A DNA stretch of 64,000 bases, from the NCBI RefSeq assembly GCF_036013525.1, contig NZ_CP107853.1:2108001-2172000 (forward strand), written 5' to 3'. The stretch comes from Nonomuraea sp. NBC_00507 (GTDB taxonomy: Bacteria > Actinomycetota > Actinomycetes > Streptosporangiales > Streptosporangiaceae). The notes beneath the pieces were generated by a model. It saw nothing but the letters and a program-made list of their open reading frames with translations, had not been told where the DNA came from and made no database searches. Position 1 is the stretch's first letter, and each line of letters opens with the position of its first letter. Positions 50,871-59,455 of the stretch are shown in pieces. The position numbers were made by a program, and so were the translations under genes.

Positions 50871-52201
50871 CACTTGGCCTTGATCCACGGCATCAGCTCG
50901 TCCCACGCCCCGGACTCGTTGGCGTGCAGGACGTAGTTGCGGGCGGTGGCCAGCCACTCGCGTACCGCCGTGGGCTTGGCTCCCTTGGCGGCGGCCAGCA
51001 GGTCGGTGGTCGACATCGGGATGGGGCGGCCCGCGCTGATCGACTGCTGGAGCTTGACCTCCACCGCCCGGTCCACCACGCCCTTCAGGTCCGCGCCGAC
51101 CATGTGCTCGGTGGCCCGCGCCACCGCGTCGAAGTCCATCTCGGCCAGCGGCTTGTCCCGGCAGAGAATGCGCAGGATGGCCGCGCGGGCCGCGGTGTCC
51201 GGCGGCGGCACGAACACGAGCTGGTCGAACCGGCCGGGGCGGCGGAAGGCCGCGTCGATGTACCAGGGCGCGTTGGTGGCCGCCAGCACCAGGACGCCCT
51301 CGTTGGCGTTCTGGTCCACGCCGTCGAGCTCGGCCAGGAACTGGTTGACCAGCTGCCTGGCGTGCGCCTGGCGCATGTCGGAGCGGCGGGCGGCCAGCGC
51401 GTCGACCTCGTCGAAGAACAACACGCACGGGCGGTTGCGGCGGGCCAGGTCGAACGTGGCATGCAGGTTGCGCTCGCTGGAGCCGACGTACATGTCCAGG
51501 ATGTCGGCCAGGCCGACGTTGACGAACGCCGCTCCGAGCTCGCCTGCCGCGGCTCTGGCCAGGTGCGTCTTGCCTGCTCCCGGCGGGCCGTACAGCAGGA
51601 CGCCGCCGCCGGCGCGTTTGCCGTACGCGGCGAAGAGCTCCGGCTGCTGGAGGGGGAGCAGCAGCTTGACCCGCAGGGACTCCTTGACCGCCTCCATCCC
51701 GGCCACGTCGGCGAAGGTGTGCTTCGACCGCTCCACCTCCTCCTCTTCGGGCGGTGACGGAGGCACTGGGTCGGCGGGCGCAGCCGAGGGCGTCGGGACC
51801 GGGATCGCGAGGCGAGCCGCCAGCTCCGGGTCCTCCAGGGAGGCATCCCTGGAGATCGCCTCGTAGTAGCGGTAGGCCGCCTTACCCGTCTCGCCCTCGC
51901 CTAGCAGCGCCTTCGCGGCGATGATCCCCAGCCGCGGCGGGTAGCCGGGCGAGGCCAGGAACGGCTCCAGCGCCGCCAGCGCCGCGCCGTGGGCGCTCTG
52001 CCGTACGAACGCCTCGGCCAGCCCGGCCGTGACATCCACGTCCTTGGGCGCGAGCAGGAGCGCGGCGCGGAACTCGGCCTCGGCGTCGGCCAGGTACCCC
52101 TTGGCCAGGAGTTGCTCGGCGAGGTGCCGCCGGAGTGGAAGGTTGTCCGGTGACAGGCGCGCCGCCTCGCGGAGCGCCCGGAGGCCGCCATCGTCGAGCA
52201 C
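50867..52201 (-). CDS. AAA+ ATPase with N-terminal TPR region
   Basis: The 444-residue protein combines TPR-like helices (1-125), an acidic/Pro linker (residues 130-160) and a classical AAA+ domain: Walker A LLYGPPGAGKT (205-212), pore/second-region DMYVGSSERN, Walker B CVLFFDEVDAL (261-268), sensor 1 VLAATNAPWYID and arginine finger RRPGRFD. The closest layout is a proteasome-ATPase/FtsH-like AAA core without protease. The start is GTG 52201. It is translationally coupled to the TPR membrane protein downstream. Confidence 0.88.
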   Translation of the reverse strand: MLDDGGLRALREAARLSPDNLPLRRHLAEQLLAKGYLADAEAEFRAALLLAPKDVDVTAGLAEAFVRQSAHGAALAALEPFLASPGYPPRLGIIAAKALLGEGETGKAAYRYYEAISRDASLEDPELAARLAIPVPTPSAAPADPVPPSPPEEEEVERSKHTFADVAGMEAVKESLRVKLLLPLQQPELFAAYGKRAGGGVLLYGPPGAGKTHLARAAAGELGAAFVNVGLADILDMYVGSSERNLHATFDLARRNRPCVLFFDEVDALAARRSDMRQAHARQLVNQFLAELDGVDQNANEGVLVLAATNAPWYIDAAFRRPGRFDQLVFVPPPDTAARAAILRILCRDKPLAEMDFDAVARATEHMVGADLKGVVDRAVEVKLQQSISAGRPIPMSTTDLLAAAKGAKPTAVREWLATARNYVLHANESGAWDELMPWIKAKW

Positions 52202-52334
52202 GTGCTCGTCCCTTCTGTCGCAGGAATCCCGTTATTACCAAACTACGCAGGCTACCGAAGGTGGTGCTGGCTCTACCGCGGCTCTCGCCCGAGCGCCCGT
52301 GTGCCGGCGCGCGGCCGCCGGTTCAATCGGTGGC

Positions 52335-53048
52335 ATGACGATCAATCAGTTCCCCGGCCGCTGGGTCGAAGGGGCCGGGCTGGTGCTCGGGCCGCTCCTG
52401 CTGCTTGCCGCGGTGCTGGTCCGGATGGGTGAGGACGACTTCTTTCCCAGTCAGCTCGCCGCCTACGCGGCGGAGTCGGCGAAGATGACGTTGTCCTACA
52501 GCCTGTTCGCGGCCGGGGTCGTAGTGCTGTGGCCGGCCGTGGCCGCGCTGGCGCGCCGCATCGGGGCGACGCACCCGCGGTGGGCCGCATGGGGGGGCAC
52601 GCTGGTGGTGCTCGGGCTGTTCGGGCGGGTCTTCCACGCGGGGGTGAGTCATCTGGCGTTCCAGATGGTGGACGTGCTAGGGCCGGCGGCGGCGCAACGG
52701 GCGGTCTCGTCCACGTACGGCGCCTTCCACCTCTTCAAGGCGGCCAACGTCGCGATCATGGGCGGCTGGATCATGCTGGCGATCGGTGCCTACCGCGCCA
52801 GGGCCTTCGGCGGCGGGGTCGCGGGCACCGCGAGCTCAGTTGCGCCGGCGCTCGCGAGCGCGCTGCCGCTGGGCGTGCTCAAGGGCAGCACAGACCTCGT
52901 CTCGTTGGCCGCGCTGGCCGGGCTCGCGGCCGCCCTCGTGTCCTTTGGCGTCACGGTGCTGCGCAATGGCCCGGCTCCGCGCTGGTGGGCCGTCGCGCTC
53001 ACGGTCGCCCTGATCCCCGTGGCCTTCGTCGCGGGCCTGTCCGGCTGA
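52335..53048 (+). CDS. Multi-pass membrane protein, DUF4386-like layout
   Basis: The 237-residue protein has six to seven hydrophobic helices (GAGLVLGPLLLLAAVLVRMG, YSLFAAGVVVLWPAVAALARRI, AAWGGTLVVLGLFGRVFHAGVSHL and others). I do not recognise a specific family. ATG 52335 was chosen because it sits right before the first helix; the longer frame upstream is the shadow of the AAA+ gene. It is divergent from the AAA+ gene with 133 bases between. Confidence 0.65.
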   Translation: MTINQFPGRWVEGAGLVLGPLLLLAAVLVRMGEDDFFPSQLAAYAAESAKMTLSYSLFAAGVVVLWPAVAALARRIGATHPRWAAWGGTLVVLGLFGRVFHAGVSHLAFQMVDVLGPAAAQRAVSSTYGAFHLFKAANVAIMGGWIMLAIGAYRARAFGGGVAGTASSVAPALASALPLGVLKGSTDLVSLAALAGLAAALVSFGVTVLRNGPAPRWWAVALTVALIPVAFVAGLSG

Positions 53049-53077
53049 GCCGGCGCTACTGCACCGGAACCTGGAGA

Positions 53078-53260
53078 TCACGGGAAGGTTTCGATCTTCA
53101 TCTTCATCGTGGTCACGCCCTCGGGCAGCGCGAACAGGTCCCAGAACACCTTCTCCGCCCCGGGCCCGAACTTCTCGGTACTCAGCCGCACGCCGGGACG
53201 ATCCTGGCGTACTTTACGACCGAAATTCAGGATTCCGGACAAACTAATGGGGACTGTCAC
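53078..53260 (-). CDS. Possible small protein downstream of the GNAT gene
   Basis: A 60-residue frame overlaps the GNAT 3' end by 17 bases on the same strand and reads LSGILNFGRKVRQDRPGVRL... ending MKMKIETFP. Codon bias is moderate, no ribosome site stands out and no family is recognised. It may be a short gene or chance. Confidence 0.3.
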   Translation of the reverse strand: MTVPISLSGILNFGRKVRQDRPGVRLSTEKFGPGAEKVFWDLFALPEGVTTMKMKIETFP

Positions 53261-53792
53261 ACGAAGTCGGCATCGGGAGCTCGAAATGGAGGGTCTGGAG
53301 GTGCTCGGGGTCGCCGTCGCGGTCGTCGAAGACCGGCTCGGCCATTGAGCGCCAGAACGCCTCCGCCCCCGGCACCCGGGTGTCGGTGTGCAGGTAGATC
53401 GACCGGTAGTCGCCGCACTCCGCGACGAAGCGGCAGGCCTGGCGGACCAGGTCGCGGGCCAGGCCGTGCCGGCGATGAGCGGGGGCCACGTACACCCGGT
53501 AGAGCTGCGCCGTCGTGCCGTCCGGGTAGAGCCTGGCCAGCCACTCCGGGTGGGGCGGGCTCTTCGGTCCCTGCGCGCGCACGGCCGTGGTGCCGACCAC
53601 TTCGTCGCCGTGCAGGGCCACGAGGAGCGTGTGCCTGCACGGCAGGAGGTACGTGCCCTCCAGGTCGATCACGTCCTCATGCCATTGAGGCTGGTAGCCA
53701 TAGCCGAAGTCGCGGTAGAAGGTGTCCAGCATGACCTGCCGCGCGCCGTCGAGATGGCGGGGCAGGGCGGGCTGGATGACGTAAGGGTTCAT
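53244..53792 (-). CDS. GNAT-family acetyltransferase coupled to the Opp/Nik-type importer
   Basis: The 182-residue enzyme has the acyl-CoA motif LYRVYVAPAHRRHGLARDLVRQACRFV and a motif-B region RSIYLHTDTRVPGAEAFWRSM. Its ATG overlaps the stop of the ABC ATPase gene (ATGA), so it is the last gene of the importer operon and may modify the imported compound. Confidence 0.85.
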   Translation of the reverse strand: MNPYVIQPALPRHLDGARQVMLDTFYRDFGYGYQPQWHEDVIDLEGTYLLPCRHTLLVALHGDEVVGTTAVRAQGPKSPPHPEWLARLYPDGTTAQLYRVYVAPAHRRHGLARDLVRQACRFVAECGDYRSIYLHTDTRVPGAEAFWRSMAEPVFDDRDGDPEHLQTLHFELPMPTSCDSPH

Positions 53793-55315
53793 GATATTTC
53801 GTCCCATGCGAGCCGGCCGTCGTCGAGCGTGGCGACGCGGTCCGCCAGCCTGGCGACCACGTCCATGTCATGACTGATGAGCAACAGCGTCAGGCCGAGG
53901 TCGCGACGCAGCTCGTCGAGCAGGTCGAGGATGGCGGCCTGGACGAGCGCGTCCAGGCCGGAGGTGATCTCGTCGCAGACGAGCACGCGCGGGCCGGCGA
54001 GCAGGGCGCGGGCCAGCGCGGCGCGCTGCAACTCGCCGCCCGACAACGCCGACGGGCGGCGTCCGGCCGTCTGCTCGCCGAGGCCGACGCGCTCCAGCAG
54101 ACTGCCGGCCTGCGCCGTGGCCTCCTGCGTGGTGGCGCCGCGTAGCCGCACCGCCGTCCTGGCGACCTGGGCGCACACGGCGCGGTACGGGTCGAACGAG
54201 GCTCTGGCGTCCTGGAAGACGTACTGGACGTCGCGAGCGCGCCTGGCCAGATGACCGGGGAGCGGGCGACCGTCCAGGGCGATCGTGCCGGAGGCCGGCC
54301 GGTGCAGGCCCGCGACGCAGCGGGCGAGCGTGGTCTTGCCGCTGCCCGACCTGCCCACGACGGCCAGGCAGGCCCCGGCTGGGACGCTCATGCTCACCCC
54401 CGCGAGCACGGGCGGGCCGCCCCGGTGCGCCGCCACGAGATCCCGCACCTCGAGCAGCACGTCACCAGTGCCGGTTGCGGCCCGGGGTTCCGGGCGGGCG
54501 GCGAGCAGGCGCCGGGTGTAGTCGTGTCGTGGTGTGTCCAGGACGGAGGCGGCCGGTCCCGACTCGACGATGCGGCCCGCGTGCAGCACCGCCACCCGGT
54601 CGGCCAGCGTGCGCACCATGGCCAGGTCGTGGCTGAGCAGGACCAGGGCGATGCCCTGCGCGCGCAGCCGGCGGAACTCCTCGATGACCTCGGACCTGAG
54701 GAGGCCGTCCTGGCCGGTCGTCGGCTCGTCGGCGACGATCAGGGCCGGGTCCGGCAACAACGCCTGGGCCAGCACGACCCGTTGCTGCTGGCCGCCGGAG
54801 AGTTGGTGCGGGTAGCGGCCGAGCAGTTCCACCGGCAGCCGGGCCCGCCGCGCCGCCTCCACCACCCGCTCATCAGCGGCCTGCGCCAGCCGCCGCCGCG
54901 TCCAGCTCTGTGCTCCGCCGGCCAGCTGCCGCCGTGTCCAGCCCTGTGCTCCGCTGGCCTGCTGTCGCTGCCCTGTCCAGCCCTGTGCCCCGCTGGCCTC
55001 CTGTCGTCTCCCGTCGGCGGCCCGCGCGACCTGCCGCCGTGCGACCTCCCGCAGGACGCTGCCCACCCGCCGCACCGGGTTCAGCACGCTGGACGGGTGT
55101 TGCGGGACATAGGCCGCAGTGCCGGCGAGGCGTACCTCGCCGGTGATCCGCACCCCGGGCGCGTGCTCGCCCAGCAGCGCCAGCCCTGTGGTGGTCTTGC
55201 CGCTGCCCGAGGCGCCGACCAGCGCCAGCACCTCGCCCGCGGCCAGCTCGAAGGACACACCGTCCACCAGGACGTGCCCGTCCACCTCGGCCCGCAGCCC
55301 GGAGACCCGCAGCAT
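53789..55315 (-). CDS. Dual ATPase of an Opp/Nik-type ABC importer
   Basis: The 508-residue protein fuses two ATPase domains (OppD- and OppF-like). Each has Walker A (GASGSGKTT; GRSGSGKTT), signature (LSGGQQQRVVLAQAL; LSGGELQRAALARAL) and Walker B (LIVADEPTTG; VLVCDEITSG). An insertion at residues 104-140 of the first domain consists of three near-copies of a 12-13 residue unit (SGAQGWT, SGAQGWT, GGAQSWT). It lies between the Q-loop and the signature, where such repeats are not part of the fold. It overlaps the upstream permease by one base. Confidence 0.92.
   Translation of the reverse strand: MLRVSGLRAEVDGHVLVDGVSFELAAGEVLALVGASGSGKTTTGLALLGEHAPGVRITGEVRLAGTAAYVPQHPSSVLNPVRRVGSVLREVARRQVARAADGRRQEASGAQGWTGQRQQASGAQGWTRRQLAGGAQSWTRRRLAQAADERVVEAARRARLPVELLGRYPHQLSGGQQQRVVLAQALLPDPALIVADEPTTGQDGLLRSEVIEEFRRLRAQGIALVLLSHDLAMVRTLADRVAVLHAGRIVESGPAASVLDTPRHDYTRRLLAARPEPRAATGTGDVLLEVRDLVAAHRGGPPVLAGVSMSVPAGACLAVVGRSGSGKTTLARCVAGLHRPASGTIALDGRPLPGHLARRARDVQYVFQDARASFDPYRAVCAQVARTAVRLRGATTQEATAQAGSLLERVGLGEQTAGRRPSALSGGELQRAALARALLAGPRVLVCDEITSGLDALVQAAILDLLDELRRDLGLTLLLISHDMDVVARLADRVATLDDGRLAWDEIS
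54896..55006 (-). repeat. In-frame tandem repeat inside the ABC ATPase gene
   Basis: Three consecutive units of about 36-39 bases encode RQEASGAQGWTGQ, RQQASGAQGWTRR and QLAGGAQSWTRR. The reading frame is kept. Confidence 0.8.
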
Positions 55316-56076
55316 CACCGCCTCCTCGCCCGGTCGAACGTCAGGTTCAGCCCCACCGACAGGGCGACGATCAGCAGTGCGGGCACCAGCACCGCCCACG
55401 GCTGCAGGAACATCCCGGTACGGTTGCGGTCCACCATCACCGCCCAATCGGCGGCGTCCGGCGCGAGACCGACGCCGAGGAAGCTCGCCGAGGCCACCAA
55501 ATACAGTGCGCCGACCAGCCGGACCCCGACGTCGGCCAGCAGCGTGGTGAGCATGGATCGGCCGGCGTACCCGATGGCCCGGCGCCACCACGTCTCGCCC
55601 TGCAGGCGCAGCGCCTCCATCGCCGTGCTGCTCGCCGTCTCCAGGGCCGCCGCCCTGGCGATCCGCACCACCTCGGGCATCCCGATCAGCGCCACGATCC
55701 CGACCAGCACGGCGGGCCCCGGCGAGAACAGCCCCGCCAGCATGATGAGCAGCAGCAGCGACGGGACCGCGAGCAGCAGGTCGAGCGGGCGCATCAGCAA
55801 CTCGTCCACCCACCGCCGCCCGGCCAGCGCCGCCGCCATCCCGAGCGGCACGCCGGTCGCGTACGCGAGCGCCGTCGCCAGCACCGCCACCGTCACCACC
55901 GAACGCCCGCCGAGCAGCACCTGCTCCCACACGTCGCGCCCGACGAAGTCCGTGCCGAGCGGGGGAACGGCGGCGAAGGAGACGCCGCGCGGCTCGGGCG
56001 CACCCGCCAGCCATGGCCCGGCGAGCGCCAGGACCAGCGGCACGGCCAGCAGCACGACCCCTACGCTGCGCCTCAT
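55315..56076 (-). CDS. ABC importer permease, DppC/OppC/NikC type
   Basis: The 253-residue permease has an N-terminal helix (VGVVLLAVPLVLALAGPWLAG), PLGTDFVGRDVWEQVLLGGR (family marker), six helices and the EAA-type loop RAAALETASSTAMEALRLQGETWWRR. It starts at ATG 56076, overlapping the previous permease by four bases, and its stop overlaps the ATPase start. Confidence 0.92.
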   Translation of the reverse strand: MRRSVGVVLLAVPLVLALAGPWLAGAPEPRGVSFAAVPPLGTDFVGRDVWEQVLLGGRSVVTVAVLATALAYATGVPLGMAAALAGRRWVDELLMRPLDLLLAVPSLLLLIMLAGLFSPGPAVLVGIVALIGMPEVVRIARAAALETASSTAMEALRLQGETWWRRAIGYAGRSMLTTLLADVGVRLVGALYLVASASFLGVGLAPDAADWAVMVDRNRTGMFLQPWAVLVPALLIVALSVGLNLTFDRARRR

Positions 56077-57017
56077 GCGAAAGCCTTCGGCGCCAGCCGG
56101 TACGCCGCCAGGTCCGCCATCAGATTGACCACCACGGTCGTCGTCGCGAACACCACGCAGAGCGCCTGGATGACCGGAACGTCCCTGGCCGCCACCGAGT
56201 CGTTCAGCAACGTGCCGAGGCCCGGGATCACGAACACCGACTCCACCACGATCACCCCGCCGAGCAGCCAGTCCGTGGTCCTCGCCAGCTGCTGCACGCC
56301 CGGGGCCAGGGCGTTCGGCAACGCGTGCGTCAGGACCACCCGCCGGCGCGGCAGGCCCAGCCGGCGGGCGTGCGCCGCGTACCCGGAGCCGAGCGCGTCG
56401 ATCATGCCCGCGCGTACCAGCCGGCTGATCGAGCAGACCGGCCTGGCCAGCAGCACCGCGACCGGCAACACCAGCAGCGCGGGCTGCTGGAGCATGTTGG
56501 ACGGCGCGCCGACCGCCGTCGGCGGGAACCAGCCGAGCCGCACCGCGAACACCGCCACCAGCACCACGCCCAGCGCGAACTCCGGGATCGAATACAGGCC
56601 GACGGTCACCGTCGTCAGCACCCGGTCCAGCGGCCCGCCTTGACGTACCGCCGCCGTCACGCCCACGGCCACCGAGATCGGCACGAGCAGCAGCAGCGTG
56701 AGGCCGGCCAGCACCAGAGTCGGCGGCAGGCCGTCGGCGAGCACGCCGGACACCGGGCGCCCGGAGACGAGCGAGACGCCGAGGTCGCCGCGTGCCAGCC
56801 CGGCCAGCCAGCCCGCCCACCGCTCGGCGGCCGGACGGTCCAACTCCAGGGCGTGCCTGATCTGGGCGATGCGTTCCTCGTCCGGGATGTCCCCGGCCAG
56901 CACGACGGCGGCGTCGCCGGGCAGCGCCTCGGTCAGCACGAACACCAGCGTGGCCACCGCCACCACCTGTGCCACGCCGAGCAGCAGCCGCCGCAGCGCG
57001 TAGCGGGCCAGACTCAA
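56073..57017 (-). CDS. ABC importer permease, DppB/OppB/NikB type
   Basis: The 314-residue permease has the family start ARYALRRLLLGVAQVVAVATLVFVLTEALPGD, six helices and the loop RAGMIDALGSGYAAHARRLGLPRRRVVLTHALPNA. Its TTG start overlaps the stop of the substrate-binding protein (TTGA), consistent with coupled translation. Confidence 0.92.
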   Translation of the reverse strand: MSLARYALRRLLLGVAQVVAVATLVFVLTEALPGDAAVVLAGDIPDEERIAQIRHALELDRPAAERWAGWLAGLARGDLGVSLVSGRPVSGVLADGLPPTLVLAGLTLLLLVPISVAVGVTAAVRQGGPLDRVLTTVTVGLYSIPEFALGVVLVAVFAVRLGWFPPTAVGAPSNMLQQPALLVLPVAVLLARPVCSISRLVRAGMIDALGSGYAAHARRLGLPRRRVVLTHALPNALAPGVQQLARTTDWLLGGVIVVESVFVIPGLGTLLNDSVAARDVPVIQALCVVFATTTVVVNLMADLAAYRLAPKAFA

Positions 57018-58537
57018 GCCAGCCACACCTTGTCGAAGCGGGCCCAATCGAGGGTGTTCGCGGGGGCGTTGGCGATCCCGCGCACCCGGGGCGAGGCGCC
57101 GAGCAGCCAGTCGGCGAACCCCCAGATGAGGAAGCCGCCCTCGGCATGCAGCGTGCGCTGCATCTCCAGGTAGATCTGGCCGCGCTTGTTCTCGTCGGGG
57201 CTGGCGACGGCCTGGTCGTAAAGCGCGTCGAACGCGGGGCGGGCCCATTTGGTGGCGTTCGTGGTGGAGCCGGTGAGCAGCCGCTGCGAGATGTGCGTCT
57301 CGATCGGCATCGCCCCGGAGCGGTAGCAGCAGATGACGCCCTTGTTCAGCACGTCGGCCCAGTAGGTGTCCTTGTTGCCCGTGGCGGCCGTCATGTCGAG
57401 CCCGGCCTGCCTGGCCTGGTCGGCGAAGACGCTGGCCGCCTCCAGGAAACCGCTGGCCGCCGCCGAGGTGTCGAGCCGCACCTTCATGCCCCTCGCCCCG
57501 GCCTTGTCGATCAGCCACTTGGCCTGCTCGAGGTCGGGGGTGCGCTGCGGGATGCCGGCCGCGTAGTACTGGTAGTCCTTGCCGAACAGGTCGTTACCCA
57601 CCTGCCCGGCGCCCGCCAGCACGCTGTTGATCATCTGCTCGCGGTCGGCCAGCAGGAACATGGCCTGCCGCAGCTGGGGATCGTTGAAGGGCGGCCGGTC
57701 CACCTTCATCGCGAACGCCTGCATGCCGCTGTTGCTCAGCCGGGTGATCGCCATCCGGCCGCCGGCCTGGTGGGTGCGGGCCGTGGCCGGGGTCAGGTCG
57801 TGTGCGTAGTCGGCCTGCCCGCCGAGCACGGCGTTCACCCGGGCGGACTCCTCGTTGGCGATCAGGTATTCGAGCTCGTCCAGGTACGGCGCCCCGTCCC
57901 AGTAGTTCGGGTTCCTCTTGAGCAGCAGCGACCGGCCAGGCTGGAACGAGCCGAACACGAACGGCCCCGACCCGACGGGCCGGCTGAACTCCTCGGCCCC
58001 CTCGGGCACGACGTAAGCGCCGAAGGCGGCCAGCACGTTGGGGAACTCGGCGTAGGGCCGTTTCAGCACGAACTCCACCGTCCGGTCGCCGACCGCGCGG
58101 CTGCTCTTCAGGTCGATGAGGGCGAGGTTGGCCTTGGCGCGGAAGGTGCGCTTCTCGTCGGCGATGCGGGCGTAGCTGTGGAGCACGTCGGCCGCCCGCA
58201 CCGGCCGGCCGTCGTGGAAGACGGCCTCGCGCAGCGTGATCCGCCACGTGCTGAGCTTCTTGTCCGCCTCCCACCCACTTGCCAGGCGCGGCACGATCGA
58301 CACGTCGGTCCCGTAGTCGGCGAGCTTGTCGAACATCGCCTTGGACCGCGACGCCTCCAGGAACAGGTTGGCCAGGTGCGGATCCAGACTCTCTTGCGCC
58401 CCGCCGCCCGCGAACGCCGCCCGCAGCCTCCCACCCCTTCGGGGCTGCGACGACACGGTCCCGGTTTCAGATGGGACGCCACATCCGGCGAGGACGATGG
58501 CGGCGGCGGAAAGGAAGGCACGACGATCGGGGCGCAT
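57014..58537 (-). CDS. Substrate-binding lipoprotein of an Opp/Nik-type ABC importer
   Basis: The 507-residue lipoprotein begins MRPDRRAFLSAAAIVLAGCG with a twin-Arg motif and lipobox, so export may use Tat. The body has SBP_bac_5 features: GGGAQESLDPHLANLFLEASRSKAMFDKLADY, AVFHDGRPVRAADVLHSYARI, RNPNYWDGAPYLDELEYL and FNDPQLRQAMFLLADREQMI. The substrate may be a peptide, a metal or a metal-chelate. ATG 58537 was chosen over TTG 58546. A Zur/Fur-like AT-rich palindrome (58545-58563) lies just upstream, pointing to metal control. Two permeases, a dual ATPase and a GNAT follow in coupled order. Confidence 0.9.
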   Translation of the reverse strand: MRPDRRAFLSAAAIVLAGCGVPSETGTVSSQPRRGGRLRAAFAGGGAQESLDPHLANLFLEASRSKAMFDKLADYGTDVSIVPRLASGWEADKKLSTWRITLREAVFHDGRPVRAADVLHSYARIADEKRTFRAKANLALIDLKSSRAVGDRTVEFVLKRPYAEFPNVLAAFGAYVVPEGAEEFSRPVGSGPFVFGSFQPGRSLLLKRNPNYWDGAPYLDELEYLIANEESARVNAVLGGQADYAHDLTPATARTHQAGGRMAITRLSNSGMQAFAMKVDRPPFNDPQLRQAMFLLADREQMINSVLAGAGQVGNDLFGKDYQYYAAGIPQRTPDLEQAKWLIDKAGARGMKVRLDTSAAASGFLEAASVFADQARQAGLDMTAATGNKDTYWADVLNKGVICCYRSGAMPIETHISQRLLTGSTTNATKWARPAFDALYDQAVASPDENKRGQIYLEMQRTLHAEGGFLIWGFADWLLGASPRVRGIANAPANTLDWARFDKVWLA

Positions 58538-58544
58538 AGCCGAC

Positions 58545-58563
58545 AATGGTAACGATTTTCATT
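58545..58563. promoter_or_regulatory. Zur/Fur-like box upstream of the ABC importer operon
   Basis: On the minus strand, AATGAAAATCGTTACCATT is an AT-rich imperfect palindrome with intact outer arms (AATG/CATT). It resembles actinobacterial Zur boxes (TGAAAATNATTTTCA) in its left half. It lies 8-26 bases before the start of the binding-protein gene. Confidence 0.45.
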
Positions 58564-58578
58564 TATGCCGCAAGCTCT

Positions 58579-59346
58579 CTAGTCTGTGAGGAGTTTCACG
58601 ATCGCCACGACGCCGATGCAGACGATCGCACCGCGTAGGACCGGCTGTGGCAGTCTCCGCCCGACCCTGGCTCCGAGGAAGCCGCCCGCCATCGAGCCCA
58701 GTGCCACCAGCAGCACCGCGAGCCAGTCCACGTCGGCCACCACCGCATACAGCACGGCGGCCACCGAGTTCACCAGCAGCACGAGCACGTTCTTCGCCGC
58801 GTTGAGCCGCTGCAGGTCATCGGCGAGGAGGATGCCCATCAGGCCGAGAAGCAGGATGCCCTGCCCGGCGCCGAAGTAGCCGCCGAACATGCCGGCCGCC
58901 AGCGTGCCCAGCCACAGCCACGGCCCGCCGTGCGCAGCCGAGCTCGACGCGGGGTTGAGCCCCGGCGCGTTGAGCAGGCGGCTGAGCCTGGGCTGGATCA
59001 GAACCAGCGTGCAGGAGATCGCGATCAGCACGCTCACGATCAGGTTGAAGCTGCTCTCGGGCAGGTTGAGCAGCAGGAAGCCGCCGATCAGTGAGCCGAT
59101 GGCCGAAGCGGGGGCCAGCTTGAGCAGGCGCTCGCGCTGGCCCTTCAGTTCGGGCCGGTAGCCCATGACGCCGGTGAAGCCGCCGGAGACGAGGCCGATG
59201 TTGTTGGAGACGTTGGCGCTGATCGGCGGCAGGCCGACGGCCAGCAGCGTGGGGAACGTGATCAACGATCCGGACCCCACGACGGTGTTGATGGCCCCGC
59301 CCGCCACGCCGGCCGCCAGCACCGCGGCCATCTCCCAAGGTGTCAT
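58579..59346 (-). CDS. TauE/SafE-family membrane transporter
   Basis: The 255-residue protein has about eight helices in two repeats: GVAGGAINTVVGSGSLITFPTLLAVGLPPISANVSNNIGL and GMFGGYFGAGQGILLLGLMGILLADDLQRLNAAKN, the diagnostic halves of the TauE family. Members export sulfite, sulfoacetate or other anions. A 17-bp palindrome lies upstream at 59367-59383. It ends about 40 bases from the start of the importer operon, on the same strand but apparently upstream of a separate promoter. Confidence 0.9.
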   Translation of the reverse strand: MTPWEMAAVLAAGVAGGAINTVVGSGSLITFPTLLAVGLPPISANVSNNIGLVSGGFTGVMGYRPELKGQRERLLKLAPASAIGSLIGGFLLLNLPESSFNLIVSVLIAISCTLVLIQPRLSRLLNAPGLNPASSSAAHGGPWLWLGTLAAGMFGGYFGAGQGILLLGLMGILLADDLQRLNAAKNVLVLLVNSVAAVLYAVVADVDWLAVLLVALGSMAGGFLGARVGRRLPQPVLRGAIVCIGVVAIVKLLTD

Positions 59347-59366
59347 GCCGGGAGACTCTAGAGGGA

Positions 59367-59383
59367 GTCTTATTGAATAAGAC
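59367..59383. promoter_or_regulatory. Palindrome upstream of the tauE-like gene
   Basis: GTCTTATT-G-AATAAGAC is perfect, with 8-bp arms, about 21 bases before the start codon. It is AT-rich and so stands out; an operator overlapping the promoter is likely. Confidence 0.6.
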
Positions 59384-59455
59384 GATCGCTCTCGACATAT
59401 GAGACTCAGGACGCCGTGAGCGCCTGTGGAGTTCGGCGCGCTGACTAGGTGACGG

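Noticed and set aside
58585..58603. A fourth GAAAGTTTCA-like site (GTGAGGAGTTTCACGATCG)
   Set aside because: It lies inside the 3' end of the tauE-like coding region and lacks the GAAA half.
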